Assembly (NCBI GenBank): GCA_947495775.1 | Contig: CANMAQ010000014.1 | Coordinates: 1-64,000, forward strand | Length of the DNA stretch: 64,000 nucleotides | Direction of reading: 5' to 3' | Source: Jejuia algarum | GTDB taxonomy: Bacteria > Bacteroidota > Bacteroidia > Flavobacteriales > Flavobacteriaceae | In this document: piece after piece, positions 1 through 8,362 of the stretch | How positions within the stretch are numbered: position 1 is the stretch's first letter | Layout: every line of letters starts with the position of its first letter | Position numbers and translations under genes: made by a program | The notes under the pieces: generated by a model | Seen by the model: the letters and a program-made list of their open reading frames with translations, nothing else | Databases searched by the model: none | What the model was told of the DNA's origin: nothing

Positions 1-457
1 GACAAGAAGCTCTGCGAATATGAGATCATTTGCTTAAAGTTATAGAAATTAACAAACCTAAAAATCAGCAAGCCCTAATTACAAAAACATAAAGCTATAA
101 GTATACATTTATATAAATGTGTTAATGTCTATTTATTTCTTTAACCAATCTTTAAAATAGGCTTCCGTTTTTAGGTCTTTAGAGAAAAATCATTTGTACT
201 ATTAATACCTTCTTTTAAATCATTTTTTTCTTTTACTAAAGTAGTATACGCTGTTTTTATTAGTGTAATAAGTTATAGTAACATATATCGAAAGTTTAAC
301 TACTAAGCAAAGAGAAGCATTTAAAATAATAAAGTGAAATCATCTTTTAGAACTTACATTTTAATAAATACCCATAATTAAGTCTATTAAAATTTTAAAC
401 AAAAAAAGCAGTAAACCATTAGTTTACTGCTTTTTACTACTGTCTTAGTAATTGATA
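1..457. other. AT-rich intergenic stretch at the left window edge
   Basis: No gene could be supported here. The first 45 bases are open in one plus-strand frame and end with TAG at 43-45, so they could be the tail of a gene that starts outside the window, but 14 codons are too few to identify. A perfect 16-bp palindrome (ACATTTATATAAATGT) lies at 105-120. The right end holds the dnaK terminator, listed separately. Confidence 0.5.
403..435 (-). terminator. Rho-independent terminator of dnaK
   Basis: An inverted repeat with arms AAAAAGCAGTAAAC and GTTTACTGCTTTTT surrounds a short loop and carries A/T tracts on both sides. It lies about 20 bases beyond the dnaK stop on the minus strand, where a dnaK terminator would be expected. 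The A/T tracts would also let it work in the opposite direction. Confidence 0.8.
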
Positions 458-2371
458 TTACTTCACTTCTTCAAAATCCACATCTTCTACATCACTACCT
501 TCAGATTGAGGTTGCTCTCCCGCTCCTGCTCCTGCATCTGGACCTGGTTGCGCACCGCCTTGTGCTTCTGCTTGTGCTTTATACATTTCTTCTGAAGCTA
601 CTTTCCATGCTTCATTAATCTTATCTAAAGCTGGAGTAATTACAGCTAAATCTTTAGATTCGTAAGCTTTTTTCAAGTCTTCTAAAGCGGCTTCTATAGG
701 CTGTTTTTTATCATCTGATAATTTATCACCAAATTCTTTTAATTGCTTCTCCGTTTGGAAAATCATAGAATCTGCTTCATTTAGCTTTTGAGCACTTTCG
801 GCTGCTGCCTTATCTGCTTCAGCATTGGCTTCTGCATCAGCTTTCATTTTTTGAATTTCTTCTTCTGTTAATCCAGAAGAGGCTTCAATTCTAATATCTT
901 GCTTCTTACCTGTAGCTTTATCTTCAGCAGATACTTTTATAATACCATTAGCATCAATATCAAATGTTACTTCAATTTGTGGTACACCTCTTTGCGCTGG
1001 TGGAATATCACTTAAATGAAAACGTCCAATTGTTTTATTATCTGCTGCCATAGCACGTTCTCCTTGTAATACATGGATTTCTACAGATGGCTGATTATCT
1101 ACTGCTGTAGAGAATACTTGAGATTTCTTAGTAGGTATTGTTGTATTAGCTTCGATAAGCTTTGTAAACACATTACCCATAGTTTCTATACCTAAAGATA
1201 AAGGTGTTACATCTAAAAGCAATACATCCTTAACATCTCCTGTTAGTACACCACCTTGGATACCAGCTCCTAAAGATACAACCTCATCTGGGTTTACACC
1301 TTTGCTTGGCGATTTTCCAAAGAACTTTTCTACAGCTTCTTGTACTGCTGGTATACGTGTAGATCCACCAACTAAAATTACCTCATCAATATCACTTTTG
1401 CTTAATCCTGCTGCTTTAAGAGCAGATTCACATGGTGCTATAGTACGTTTTACTAAATCGTCGATTAATTGCTCGAATTTAGAACGTGTTAATGTACGTA
1501 CCAAGTGCTTTGGCCCACTAGCGGTAGCTGTAATGTATGGTAAGTTAATTTCTGTTTGTGCAGAAGATGACAATTCTATTTTAGCTTTTTCTGCAGCTTC
1601 TTTTAAACGCTGTAAAGACATAGGATCTTCTCTAAGATCCATAGACTCTTCTGCTTTAAATTCTTCTGCTAACCAATTGATAATTTTCTCATCGACATCG
1701 TCACCACCTAAATGGGTATCTCCATCTGTTGACAGTACTTCAAAAACGCCGTCACCTAATTCTAAGATAGAAACATCATGTGTTCCACCACCAAAATCAA
1801 AAACAACTATTTTTTGGTCTGTACCTTTTTTATCCATACCATAAGCCAATGCCGCAGCAGTTGGTTCGTTAATGATACGTCTTACTTTTAATCCTGCAAT
1901 CTCACCAGCTTCTTTAGTTGCTTGTCTTTGAGAATCATTAAAATAAGCAGGTACTGTAATTACAGCTTCACTTACGTCTTGCCCTAAATAATCTTCTGCA
2001 GTTTTCTTCATTTTTTGAAGAATCATTGCCGATAATTCTTGTGGCGTATACAAACGACCATCTATATCTACTCTAGGAGTATCATTGTCACCTTTCACAA
2101 CGTTATAAGGTACACGTTCTGCTTCTTTTGAAGATTCACTGTATTTATTTCCCATAAAACGTTTAATCGAATAAACCGTTTTTGTTGGGTTAGTTACAGC
2201 TTGACGCTTTGCAGGATCTCCAACCTTTATCTCTCCGCCTTCTACAAAAGCAATTACAGATGGTGTAGTACGTTTACCTTCAGCGTTAGGGATAACCACA
2301 GGATCGTTACCTTCCATCACTGAAACGCAAGAGTTGGTTGTTCCTAAATCGATTCCAATAATTTTACTCAT
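458..2371 (-). CDS. dnaK: Molecular chaperone DnaK (Hsp70)
   Basis: This is a full-length cytoplasmic Hsp70 chaperone of 637 residues, which folds proteins in ATP-driven cycles with DnaJ and GrpE. The N-terminus carries the phosphate-binding motif GIDLGTTNSCVSV. The nucleotide-binding domain follows (IINEPTAAALAYG, then the VGGSTRIP motif), then the substrate-binding domain (DVTPLSLGIETMG). The Gly/Ala/Gln-rich tail ends in EDVDFEEVK, the acidic C-terminus usual for DnaK. The start is the normal MSKIIGIDLGTTN. No dnaJ or grpE lies beside it in this window, so it appears to be transcribed alone, with its own terminator. The long ORF in the opposite strand (1302-1844) is a shadow. Confidence 0.98.
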   Translation of the reverse strand: MSKIIGIDLGTTNSCVSVMEGNDPVVIPNAEGKRTTPSVIAFVEGGEIKVGDPAKRQAVTNPTKTVYSIKRFMGNKYSESSKEAERVPYNVVKGDNDTPRVDIDGRLYTPQELSAMILQKMKKTAEDYLGQDVSEAVITVPAYFNDSQRQATKEAGEIAGLKVRRIINEPTAAALAYGMDKKGTDQKIVVFDFGGGTHDVSILELGDGVFEVLSTDGDTHLGGDDVDEKIINWLAEEFKAEESMDLREDPMSLQRLKEAAEKAKIELSSSAQTEINLPYITATASGPKHLVRTLTRSKFEQLIDDLVKRTIAPCESALKAAGLSKSDIDEVILVGGSTRIPAVQEAVEKFFGKSPSKGVNPDEVVSLGAGIQGGVLTGDVKDVLLLDVTPLSLGIETMGNVFTKLIEANTTIPTKKSQVFSTAVDNQPSVEIHVLQGERAMAADNKTIGRFHLSDIPPAQRGVPQIEVTFDIDANGIIKVSAEDKATGKKQDIRIEASSGLTEEEIQKMKADAEANAEADKAAAESAQKLNEADSMIFQTEKQLKEFGDKLSDDKKQPIEAALEDLKKAYESKDLAVITPALDKINEAWKVASEEMYKAQAEAQGGAQPGPDAGAGAGEQPQSEGSDVEDVDFEEVK

Positions 2372-2496
2372 AATATTTTTTATTTATTGTGTTGAATACT
2401 TTTTTATTTTTCGAATAAGATAAGTCAATCTTTATGCCAAGTCTACAAGTGTGACATAGTGTCAGTTTTTAAAAACCTTGTAAATCTATGGTACAA

Positions 2497-2533
2497 AAAA
2501 AGTCGTCTAAAATTAAATTCTAGACGACTTTTT
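2497..2533. terminator. Bidirectional terminator downstream of tRNA-His
   Basis: Arms AAAAAGTCGTCTA and TAGACGACTTTTT form a perfect stem around an AT-rich loop, with A and T tracts on either side. It sits just downstream of tRNA-His on the minus strand and upstream of dnaK, so it probably ends the tRNA transcript and insulates dnaK. Confidence 0.8.
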
Positions 2534-2539
2534 ACTTTT

Positions 2540-2615
2540 GGGTGGAAGACCGGATTCGAACCGGCGACCCTTGGTACCACAAACCAATGCTCTAACCAAC
2601 TGAGCTACAACCACC
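2540..2615 (-). tRNA. tRNA-His (anticodon GTG)
   Basis: On the minus strand the sequence folds into a cloverleaf. The D arm is GCTC-AGTTGGTTA-GAGC. The anticodon stem TTGGT/ACCAA closes the loop TTGTGGT, which has anticodon GTG. The T arm is GCCGG-TTCGAAT-CCGGT. The extra 5' G opposite C73 is typical of tRNA-His. CCA is not encoded. As I align it, acceptor pairs 5-68 and 6-67 are U-U mismatches, which is unusual but does not disturb the other arms. The ends are uncertain by one base. Confidence 0.93.
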
Positions 2616-2738
2616 ATTTGAATACTTAAGACTTAAAAAGCCTTACTTAAACAGGCATTTTGTAATGCGAGTGCAAATTTAAATGTTTTAACTCTTATAA
2701 ACAAAGACTTTTTTTAAAAATTTACATCTTTTTTTTAA

Positions 2739-3455
2739 CTATCTCAAATCAAACAAACTATCTACTGCTGGATAGCGTTCTACAGTAAACCCTTCGCCTG
2801 CTTCGGTACCAATAAGCCGTCCTAAATCTCTGGCTCTATACACTACACTATCTGTGAAGTTTTGACTTGAAATAGGGGTTTGAGGGCCTTTAGCGTCTGC
2901 ATTAAAAAACTGCGTTTCATACGCTAAAACCGCTTTCATCTTGGTATCTACAAATCCAGATATATCTACTACAACATCTGGTTTTAAATCTTTCCATTGT
3001 ATATAATGGTATACATGTTTAGGGCGCCACTGTGCTTGTGCTTCTTCACCATCTTTGGTCTCTATTTTTAACAAACCACTTAAAAAACAAGCATCACTTA
3101 CCAAACGACTGCCTTTACCGTGATCGATATGACGATCATCTATAGCATTACATAACACCATATCGGGTTGAAACTTACGTATCATTTTAATCAAAGCCAA
3201 TTGATGGGCCTTAGTATTCGTAAAAAAACCATCGGCAAATCCCATGTTCACTCGTGTAGCAACTCCTAATACTTTTGCCGCATTAACAGATTCTTTAGCG
3301 CGTGTTGTTGCTGTACCTCGCGTTCCTAGTTCACCTTTCGTCAAATCTATAATGCCAACCGTCTTGCCATTAGCAATTTCCTTTGCTATGGTACCTCCGC
3401 ATCCTAATTCTACATCATCAGGATGCGCGCCTATAGCTAGTATATCTAATTTCAT
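2739..3455 (-). CDS. bshB1: Bacillithiol biosynthesis deacetylase BshB1
   Basis: This 238-residue protein is a zinc-dependent LmbE/PIG-L-family deacetylase. It is expected to remove the acetyl group from GlcNAc-malate in bacillithiol synthesis, the low-molecular-weight thiol used by many Bacteroidetes. The zinc-binding AHPDD motif is at residues 10-14, followed by the family signature VELGCGGT. The later DDRHIDHGKG segment supplies the remaining zinc and catalytic histidines. The length is normal for BshB1. The other bacillithiol genes are not in this window. The alternative is another PIG-L deacetylase, but the similarity to BshB1 runs the full length. Confidence 0.92.
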   Translation of the reverse strand: MKLDILAIGAHPDDVELGCGGTIAKEIANGKTVGIIDLTKGELGTRGTATTRAKESVNAAKVLGVATRVNMGFADGFFTNTKAHQLALIKMIRKFQPDMVLCNAIDDRHIDHGKGSRLVSDACFLSGLLKIETKDGEEAQAQWRPKHVYHYIQWKDLKPDVVVDISGFVDTKMKAVLAYETQFFNADAKGPQTPISSQNFTDSVVYRARDLGRLIGTEAGEGFTVERYPAVDSLFDLR

Positions 3456-3871
3456 GCTTTTGTTATCGTATTTATTAAACTGTTGAGAGTGCTACCCTCT
3501 ATTGTTTTCTCCTTCATAACTCAACTCTAATCTCTCACTTCTATTGCCTTAAACTTTCTTTTTTTAAAACCTTTTGATAAAAAAGGAACAACTCCTAACT
3601 GCTATAAAACGTTATAACTATTACAAGAATTTATAGCACTCATTTCAAAAGCGTATTTACCACAAATTATAATCCAAACGATTAATATTATCTTCAATAT
3701 AGCTGACAAATTAGCCGTTATTCGTTTTAATTGTACATACAACTATAGTTATTTCAAATTAAAAAAACAACTGTATGGTACTGTTATAGTGCTCGTATTC
3801 AGAAATTAGAAACAATAGTACTAACATCTAAGCGGTACTCTAAACTATAAAATATGGTGTAAATCTCAATA
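3456..3871. other. Intergenic region between bshB1 and pyrF
   Basis: These 416 bases are AT-rich and I see no coding frame, RNA gene or strong terminator hairpin in them. The bshB1 promoter should lie at the left end. A short palindrome AACTATAGTT is present near 3739, but nothing supports a function for it. Confidence 0.5.
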
Positions 3872-4699
3872 TTAAGTGTTTAAATAGGTTTCTAATGCTA
3901 CTGCCATATCCTTTTGAAGCACTTCTGCTTTTTCTGCTGCTGCTGCTGCAAAATCAGTATCCTGAGAGGCATAAATAATACCTCGCGATGAGTTAATAAG
4001 AAGACCAACGGAAGTCGTCATGCCATACTTACAGACCTCCTGTAAACTACCGCCTTGTGCACCAACGCCTGGTACTAATAAGAAATGATCTGGAATGATC
4101 GTTCGTATGTCTGCCAAATATTCAGCTTTTGTAGCACCAACAACATACATAAGCTGTTCTGAATTCGTCCATGATTTAGACGTTTCTAAAACATGTTTGT
4201 ACACTTCTTTTCCAGCTATAGTTTGGGTTTGAAAATCGAACGCACCTTGATTAGAGGTTAATGCCAGCATTATGGTATGCTTGTCCTTAAACGCTAAAAA
4301 TGGTTCTACAGAATCTTTCCCCATATAAGGAGCTACTGTTACAGCATCGAAGGCGAGATCTTCAAAAAAGGCTTTAGCATACATGGTACTTGTGTTTCCT
4401 ATATCGCCTCGCTTTGCATCTGCAATGGTATAGAGTTCTGGATAAGATGTATTTAAATAGGTTATCGTTTTCTCTAAGGCTTCCCACCCTTTTATACCGT
4501 AGGCTTCGTAAAAGGCTGTATTAGGTTTGTAGGCCACACATAGGTGATGCGTTGCATCTATAATGGCTTTGTTAAATGCAAAAATAGGATCTTCTTCTGC
4601 TAATAAATGTTTTGGAATTTTATTTAAATCCACATCCAACCCTATACATAAAAAGGATTGTTTTCTTTTAATTTCAGATATAAGTTGCGTCGTTGTCAC
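3872..4699 (-). CDS. pyrF: Orotidine-5'-phosphate decarboxylase (type 2)
   Basis: PyrF catalyses the last step of de novo UMP synthesis, decarboxylating OMP in the cytoplasm. The 275-residue length and the early FLCIGLDVDLNKIP segment fit the longer type 2 subfamily common in Bacteroidetes and actinobacteria. The catalytic DAKRGD motif is at residues 94-99, with the lysine that protonates C6. The phosphate-binding end of the barrel is represented by LVPGVGAQGG. The gene follows prfA on the same strand after a 74-base gap and may be cotranscribed with it. Confidence 0.95.
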   Translation of the reverse strand: MTTTQLISEIKRKQSFLCIGLDVDLNKIPKHLLAEEDPIFAFNKAIIDATHHLCVAYKPNTAFYEAYGIKGWEALEKTITYLNTSYPELYTIADAKRGDIGNTSTMYAKAFFEDLAFDAVTVAPYMGKDSVEPFLAFKDKHTIMLALTSNQGAFDFQTQTIAGKEVYKHVLETSKSWTNSEQLMYVVGATKAEYLADIRTIIPDHFLLVPGVGAQGGSLQEVCKYGMTTSVGLLINSSRGIIYASQDTDFAAAAAEKAEVLQKDMAVALETYLNT

Positions 4700-4773
4700 T
4701 GCTAATATATTTCCCCTGTACTACAGGAATCCATTAAACTTAAGTTTGAATTGTATTGGTCTACAGGCTAATA

Positions 4774-5850
4774 TTATAGTGTCTCGTCGTTAGCCTTTAA
4801 CTTCTCGGTATTTTCAGCCAATTGCAATTCGTCTATAATTTTCTGAATATCTCCATTTACAATGTTAGATAAATCATATAATGTTAATCCTATTCTATGA
4901 TCTGTAACACGTCCTTGTGGGTAATTATACGTTCTAATTTTAGCACTTCTATCACCAGAAGACACCATGCTTCCTCGTTTCTCAGCATCTTCAGCATTTT
5001 TCTTCGCTAATTCTAAATCGTATAAACGCGAACGTAATACTTTAAAAGCCTTCTCTTTATTTTTATGTTGAGATTTCTGATCTTGACATTGCGCTACCAA
5101 ACCTGTAGGTTCGTGCGTTAAACGCACTGCAGAATAGGTTGTGTTAACAGACTGTCCTCCGGGCCCTGAAGAACAGAAAAAATCGATACGTACATCTTTA
5201 GGATTAATCTCTACATCGAACTCTTCTGCCTCTGGAAACACCATAACGGTGGCAGCACTGGTATGTACCCGCCCTTGTGTTTCTGTTTGGGGCACACGTT
5301 GTACACGGTGCACACCGGCTTCAAATTTTAAAGTGCCGTAAACATCTTCTCCAGAAACTTCAAACTGAATTTCTTTAAATCCGCCATTGGTACCCTCACT
5401 AAAATCTACAGTGCTCACACTCCATCCTTTGCCTTCGCAATATTTGGTATACATTCTAAATAAATCTCCTGCAAAAATACTCGCTTCATCCCCACCAGTT
5501 CCTGCACGTAATTCTACCACTGCATTTTTAGCATCTTCAGGATCTTTAGGAATCAATAAAACTTTTATATCCTCTTCTAATTTTGGAATCCCTTCTTTTG
5601 CTTCATCATACTGCATTTTAGCCATTTCTACCATTTCTGGATCACTGCCGTCTGAAATGATTTCCTCTGCTTCTTTAAGGTTTTCTGTAAACTCTATGTA
5701 AGCTTCTCGCTTATCCATTAAAAGTCGTAAATCCTTATATTCTCTATTTAGTGCCACATAGCGTTTTTGATCTGTAATAATATCAGGTTGAATGATTAAA
5801 TCACTCACCTCATCAAAACGCTGCTTTACTATCTGTAACTTATCTAACAT
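4774..5850 (-). CDS. prfA: Peptide chain release factor 1
   Basis: RF1 recognises UAA and UAG in the ribosomal A site and triggers peptide release. The 358-residue length is standard. The codon-recognition tripeptide is the PxT form, here PQT at residues 187-189, which marks it as RF1 and not RF2. The catalytic GGQ is at 231-233 in the context SSGPGGQSVNTT, the form I associate with Bacteroidetes RF1. The QDQKSQHKNK segment after it is also typical. The N-terminal third is a helical domain rich in charged residues. It probably leads a short operon with pyrF. Confidence 0.97.
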   Translation of the reverse strand: MLDKLQIVKQRFDEVSDLIIQPDIITDQKRYVALNREYKDLRLLMDKREAYIEFTENLKEAEEIISDGSDPEMVEMAKMQYDEAKEGIPKLEEDIKVLLIPKDPEDAKNAVVELRAGTGGDEASIFAGDLFRMYTKYCEGKGWSVSTVDFSEGTNGGFKEIQFEVSGEDVYGTLKFEAGVHRVQRVPQTETQGRVHTSAATVMVFPEAEEFDVEINPKDVRIDFFCSSGPGGQSVNTTYSAVRLTHEPTGLVAQCQDQKSQHKNKEKAFKVLRSRLYDLELAKKNAEDAEKRGSMVSSGDRSAKIRTYNYPQGRVTDHRIGLTLYDLSNIVNGDIQKIIDELQLAENTEKLKANDETL

Positions 5851-6179
5851 CTATCTTTATAGTATATGAGATACCACTAAATTTACCTTTAAGGTATCTA
5901 TTGAATTGAACGCTTATGAAAACGGATGGTGATTAAAAACACATTTTTACATTAAAAAGTGTCATTTTTAAAGCTACCGCTATGCTTTTCATTTAAAAAC
6001 CAATCCTAATTTTCATTCGGTGTCCAAAAATACGATAATTTATGAATTTTTGGCCTGCATTTTACATCGCTTTTATTCCTGCTTTATTATAAGGAAATAA
6101 CTCCTTTAATGCCTTGCTATACTAAATAGCACACTTTCTTTAAAAATATAATAGTGCTTTTTACGTTATCTAGAGTATT
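5851..6179. other. Intergenic region between prfA and a small membrane protein gene
   Basis: This region should hold the divergent start regions of prfA (minus) and the small plus-strand gene at 6180. A weak AGATACC...GGTATCT inverted repeat lies at about 5869-5899, close to the prfA start. No further gene or RNA could be supported. Confidence 0.4.
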
Positions 6180-6467
6180 ATGCAGCAATTTTTATCCGTA
6201 GTACTCTTTTACAAGCCTTTTTTTCTATGGTCTTTAGCTCTTAATTTTGCATTGATTGTACTCGGCACGCCCTTATGGCCTTTTGTAGGCGCCAAATTAA
6301 TGCTTATTCTATTTTTATGGTATTTAACTTTGGAAACCTCAGCCAAACGCAAACTCTCTTTATATAACAACTTAGGCATCTCAACACCCAAACTTTTTAG
6401 CATCTGTTTTATTATAGATGCTTTAATTAGCCTTCCTATATACATTATGCTTCAAGAGTTTGTATAA
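6180..6467 (+). CDS. Small two-helix membrane protein of unknown function
   Basis: I do not recognise a named family. The 95-residue product has a hydrophobic segment at about residues 14-50 that could span the membrane once or twice. A short basic cytoplasmic stretch follows (TSAKRKLSLYNNLGIS), then a final hydrophobic segment of about 20 residues. The YNNLGIS wording recalls small membrane subunits found beside ABC transporter ATPases in Bacteroidetes, but no ATPase gene is adjacent. The antisense ORF at 6209-6445 is less protein-like, being very basic with no domain pattern. Function unknown; moderately sure it is a real gene. Confidence 0.55.
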   Translation: MQQFLSVVLFYKPFFLWSLALNFALIVLGTPLWPFVGAKLMLILFLWYLTLETSAKRKLSLYNNLGISTPKLFSICFIIDALISLPIYIMLQEFV

Positions 6468-6760
6468 AAGTGTAGTTTAAACTAATTTCAACGCAAGACG
6501 CTATTTGAAACCTTTTATAAGTTCAAAAATTATATTTTAGACAAATGCATAGTGCTGCAGTAGATGTAAATCGCCAAAACGCTTAAAACATAGATTTCAG
6601 TTTGTGTAACGCACTCAATAGCATCAACAACGCATTGACGAGTTGTCAGTTACTTTCCCCTACGATCATCTGCATTTCGAATAATTCACTAAAACTTATT
6701 TTAGTCTCTTAATTCGCTTATACATTTCTAACGTATAGTACCCCTATTTTACTTATAAGC

Positions 6761-7372
6761 TTATACTTTTGCGAAATAACTACTAATACCGCTTAAAATA
6801 CTTTGTACGGCATAAGAGGCTAAAATTAACCCCATAATTTTACTTATAACTGTAATGCCATAGCTTCCTATCTTTTTCTGCAAATGGTTTGCGCCTAAAA
6901 GAATAAAACAGGTCATTGCAATAATAAGCAACACTATACTTGTTGATATGGCTTGCTGTTGTAGCGTATAAATATGATTATCTGTCATTAAAACGACAGC
7001 CATAATTGCACCTGGCGAGGCTATAGATGGTATAGCAATAGGAAATATTGTAACATGCTTGTAATCTGTAATTCTATTTTTTTCTAATTCTGGTTTGCCA
7101 TCTCCAAATATCATGGTTAATGCAAACAAAAATAAAATGACACCTCCAGAAATTTGAAAAGCATCTAAGGATACAGACATGCCTTCTAAAATGAACTGTC
7201 CTATAACTATAAAAAATAACAAAATAAGAAAAGCGATAACTGATGCACGTATGGCTATTTTCTTTTTATGAATTAAATCAAATTCTTTGGTCGCCTCAAG
7301 ATATACAGGAATTGAACCTATAGGATCTATAACTGCAAAAACAAAAAAGATCGTTGTTAAAATTTCTGTCAT
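6761..7372 (-). CDS. MarC family integral membrane protein
   Basis: The 203-residue protein has about six hydrophobic segments and the family's opening FAVIDPIGSIPVYL, with the conserved Pro-Gly region IAIPSIASPGAIMAVV in the middle. MarC proteins are inner-membrane proteins. The family was once linked to multiple antibiotic resistance, and a role in amino-acid transport has been proposed, but the substrate is not established. It stands alone, with more than 290 bases free on each side. The start MTEILTTIFFVFAVIDP gives the usual length. Confidence 0.88.
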   Translation of the reverse strand: MTEILTTIFFVFAVIDPIGSIPVYLEATKEFDLIHKKKIAIRASVIAFLILLFFIVIGQFILEGMSVSLDAFQISGGVILFLFALTMIFGDGKPELEKNRITDYKHVTIFPIAIPSIASPGAIMAVVLMTDNHIYTLQQQAISTSIVLLIIAMTCFILLGANHLQKKIGSYGITVISKIMGLILASYAVQSILSGISSYFAKV

Positions 7373-7825
7373 CTTATACTATTTACAATTTTTATTAGAA
7401 AAACAAACTAGAGTTTGCCCTTTTTTATAAGTAGGACCACTTGTTTGCAGACACTTCAAAAAAGAATGCATCTGCTTATAGGTAGGGAAACAGGACATAT
7501 TAATATAGGGGTATTAAAGTTACATGAGGTAAAGATAAAACCTAATCACAGTTTTTTAATCGATTTCTGCTTTTTTTATAATAGTAATGTGTGTGTTTAA
7601 ATTGACGCTTGCATATTCACCATATGCCCTCTAAAGTCATTTTCCAATACGCCTATAAACCGTACCTGTATTTGGGCGTTATACACTAAGATTGTATAAC
7701 ACCTCTAATGGTAACGATACACACTATTGCATTAGAATTGTAATACTACGTTAGAGCACTGAAATCTGTCCATTAAAAACCGAGACAATAATATGTAAAT
7801 GTAGTGTTAATTACTGCGAATACTC
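7373..7825. other. Intergenic region between MarC-family gene and a small hypothetical gene
   Basis: No convincing gene lies here. A 61-codon plus-strand frame at 7415-7600 has low-complexity composition and no recognisable motif, so I do not call it. The marC-like promoter should lie at the left end. No strong hairpin was found. Confidence 0.45.
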
Positions 7826-8062
7826 TTAGGCGTCATCTTGATAGCTAGCGACTTCTTCTTCAACAGCTTTACTATCTCCGATGATTTCAATCTCGCAGAC
7901 ATCCAGAAGTTCTGTTTTTAAACCTTCATCAATAATGGCTTTTATGTACACTTTATCATTCTTTATCTCCAAAGAGTTTTGGAGTAACTGTACCCCATCT
8001 AAATTCACTTGATGTAATGTTGAGATATCTTTACAGATGATATTAATTAGAATTTTTTCCAT
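7826..8062 (-). CDS. Small acidic hypothetical protein
   Basis: The 78-residue product is not recognised. It reads as a compact alternating beta/alpha sequence with an acidic tail (EEEVASYQDDA) and no signal peptide, membrane segment or cysteine motif apart from two single cysteines. The start ATG follows an AT-rich stretch. It lies on the same strand as the ribonucleotide reductase gene, 300 bases downstream of it, so a functional link is possible but not shown. Its biased amino-acid composition and clean start argue for a real gene. Confidence 0.5.
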   Translation of the reverse strand: MEKILINIICKDISTLHQVNLDGVQLLQNSLEIKNDKVYIKAIIDEGLKTELLDVCEIEIIGDSKAVEEEVASYQDDA

Positions 8063-8362
8063 AGAGCATTTACATGTTTAATTAGTAGTAGTGCTATTAA
8101 TGAGTACATAAATTCTAATACTAGAAAGGGATGTTTTATACCAATTTGGACAATAATAATAGTTAAAAGCGTTTTAAACCCCTAATTTACAATGGCATAA
8201 AAATATATAATAAATATAAGAATTCCTAAAAATACATAAAATATCTATTAACCTAGAAGCACAAACATAAGGGTATAAAACAACTACTAAGCATCATTAT
8301 ACAGTTAAAAAATCGCTTTTTCTCCTTCGATATGTTCTAAATTTTTATCATTAGGTTTATGT
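8063..8362. other. Intergenic region downstream of the ribonucleotide reductase gene
   Basis: These 300 AT-rich bases contain no gene I can support. I saw no strong terminator hairpin directly after the reductase stop. The right part likely carries the end of the reductase transcript, and the left part the promoter of the 78-residue gene. Confidence 0.4.

Noticed and set aside
1302..1844. 180-codon plus-strand ORF opposite dnaK
   Set aside because: It lies fully inside dnaK on the other strand and its Ser/Thr/Asn-rich translation has no motif. It is a shadow of a highly biased gene.
6209..6445. 78-codon minus-strand ORF opposite the small membrane gene
   Set aside because: The plus-strand frame has a clear membrane-protein pattern; this one is very basic and shows none.
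7415..7600. 61-codon ORF in the gap after the MarC-family gene
   Set aside because: Composition is not protein-like and no family resemblance was seen.
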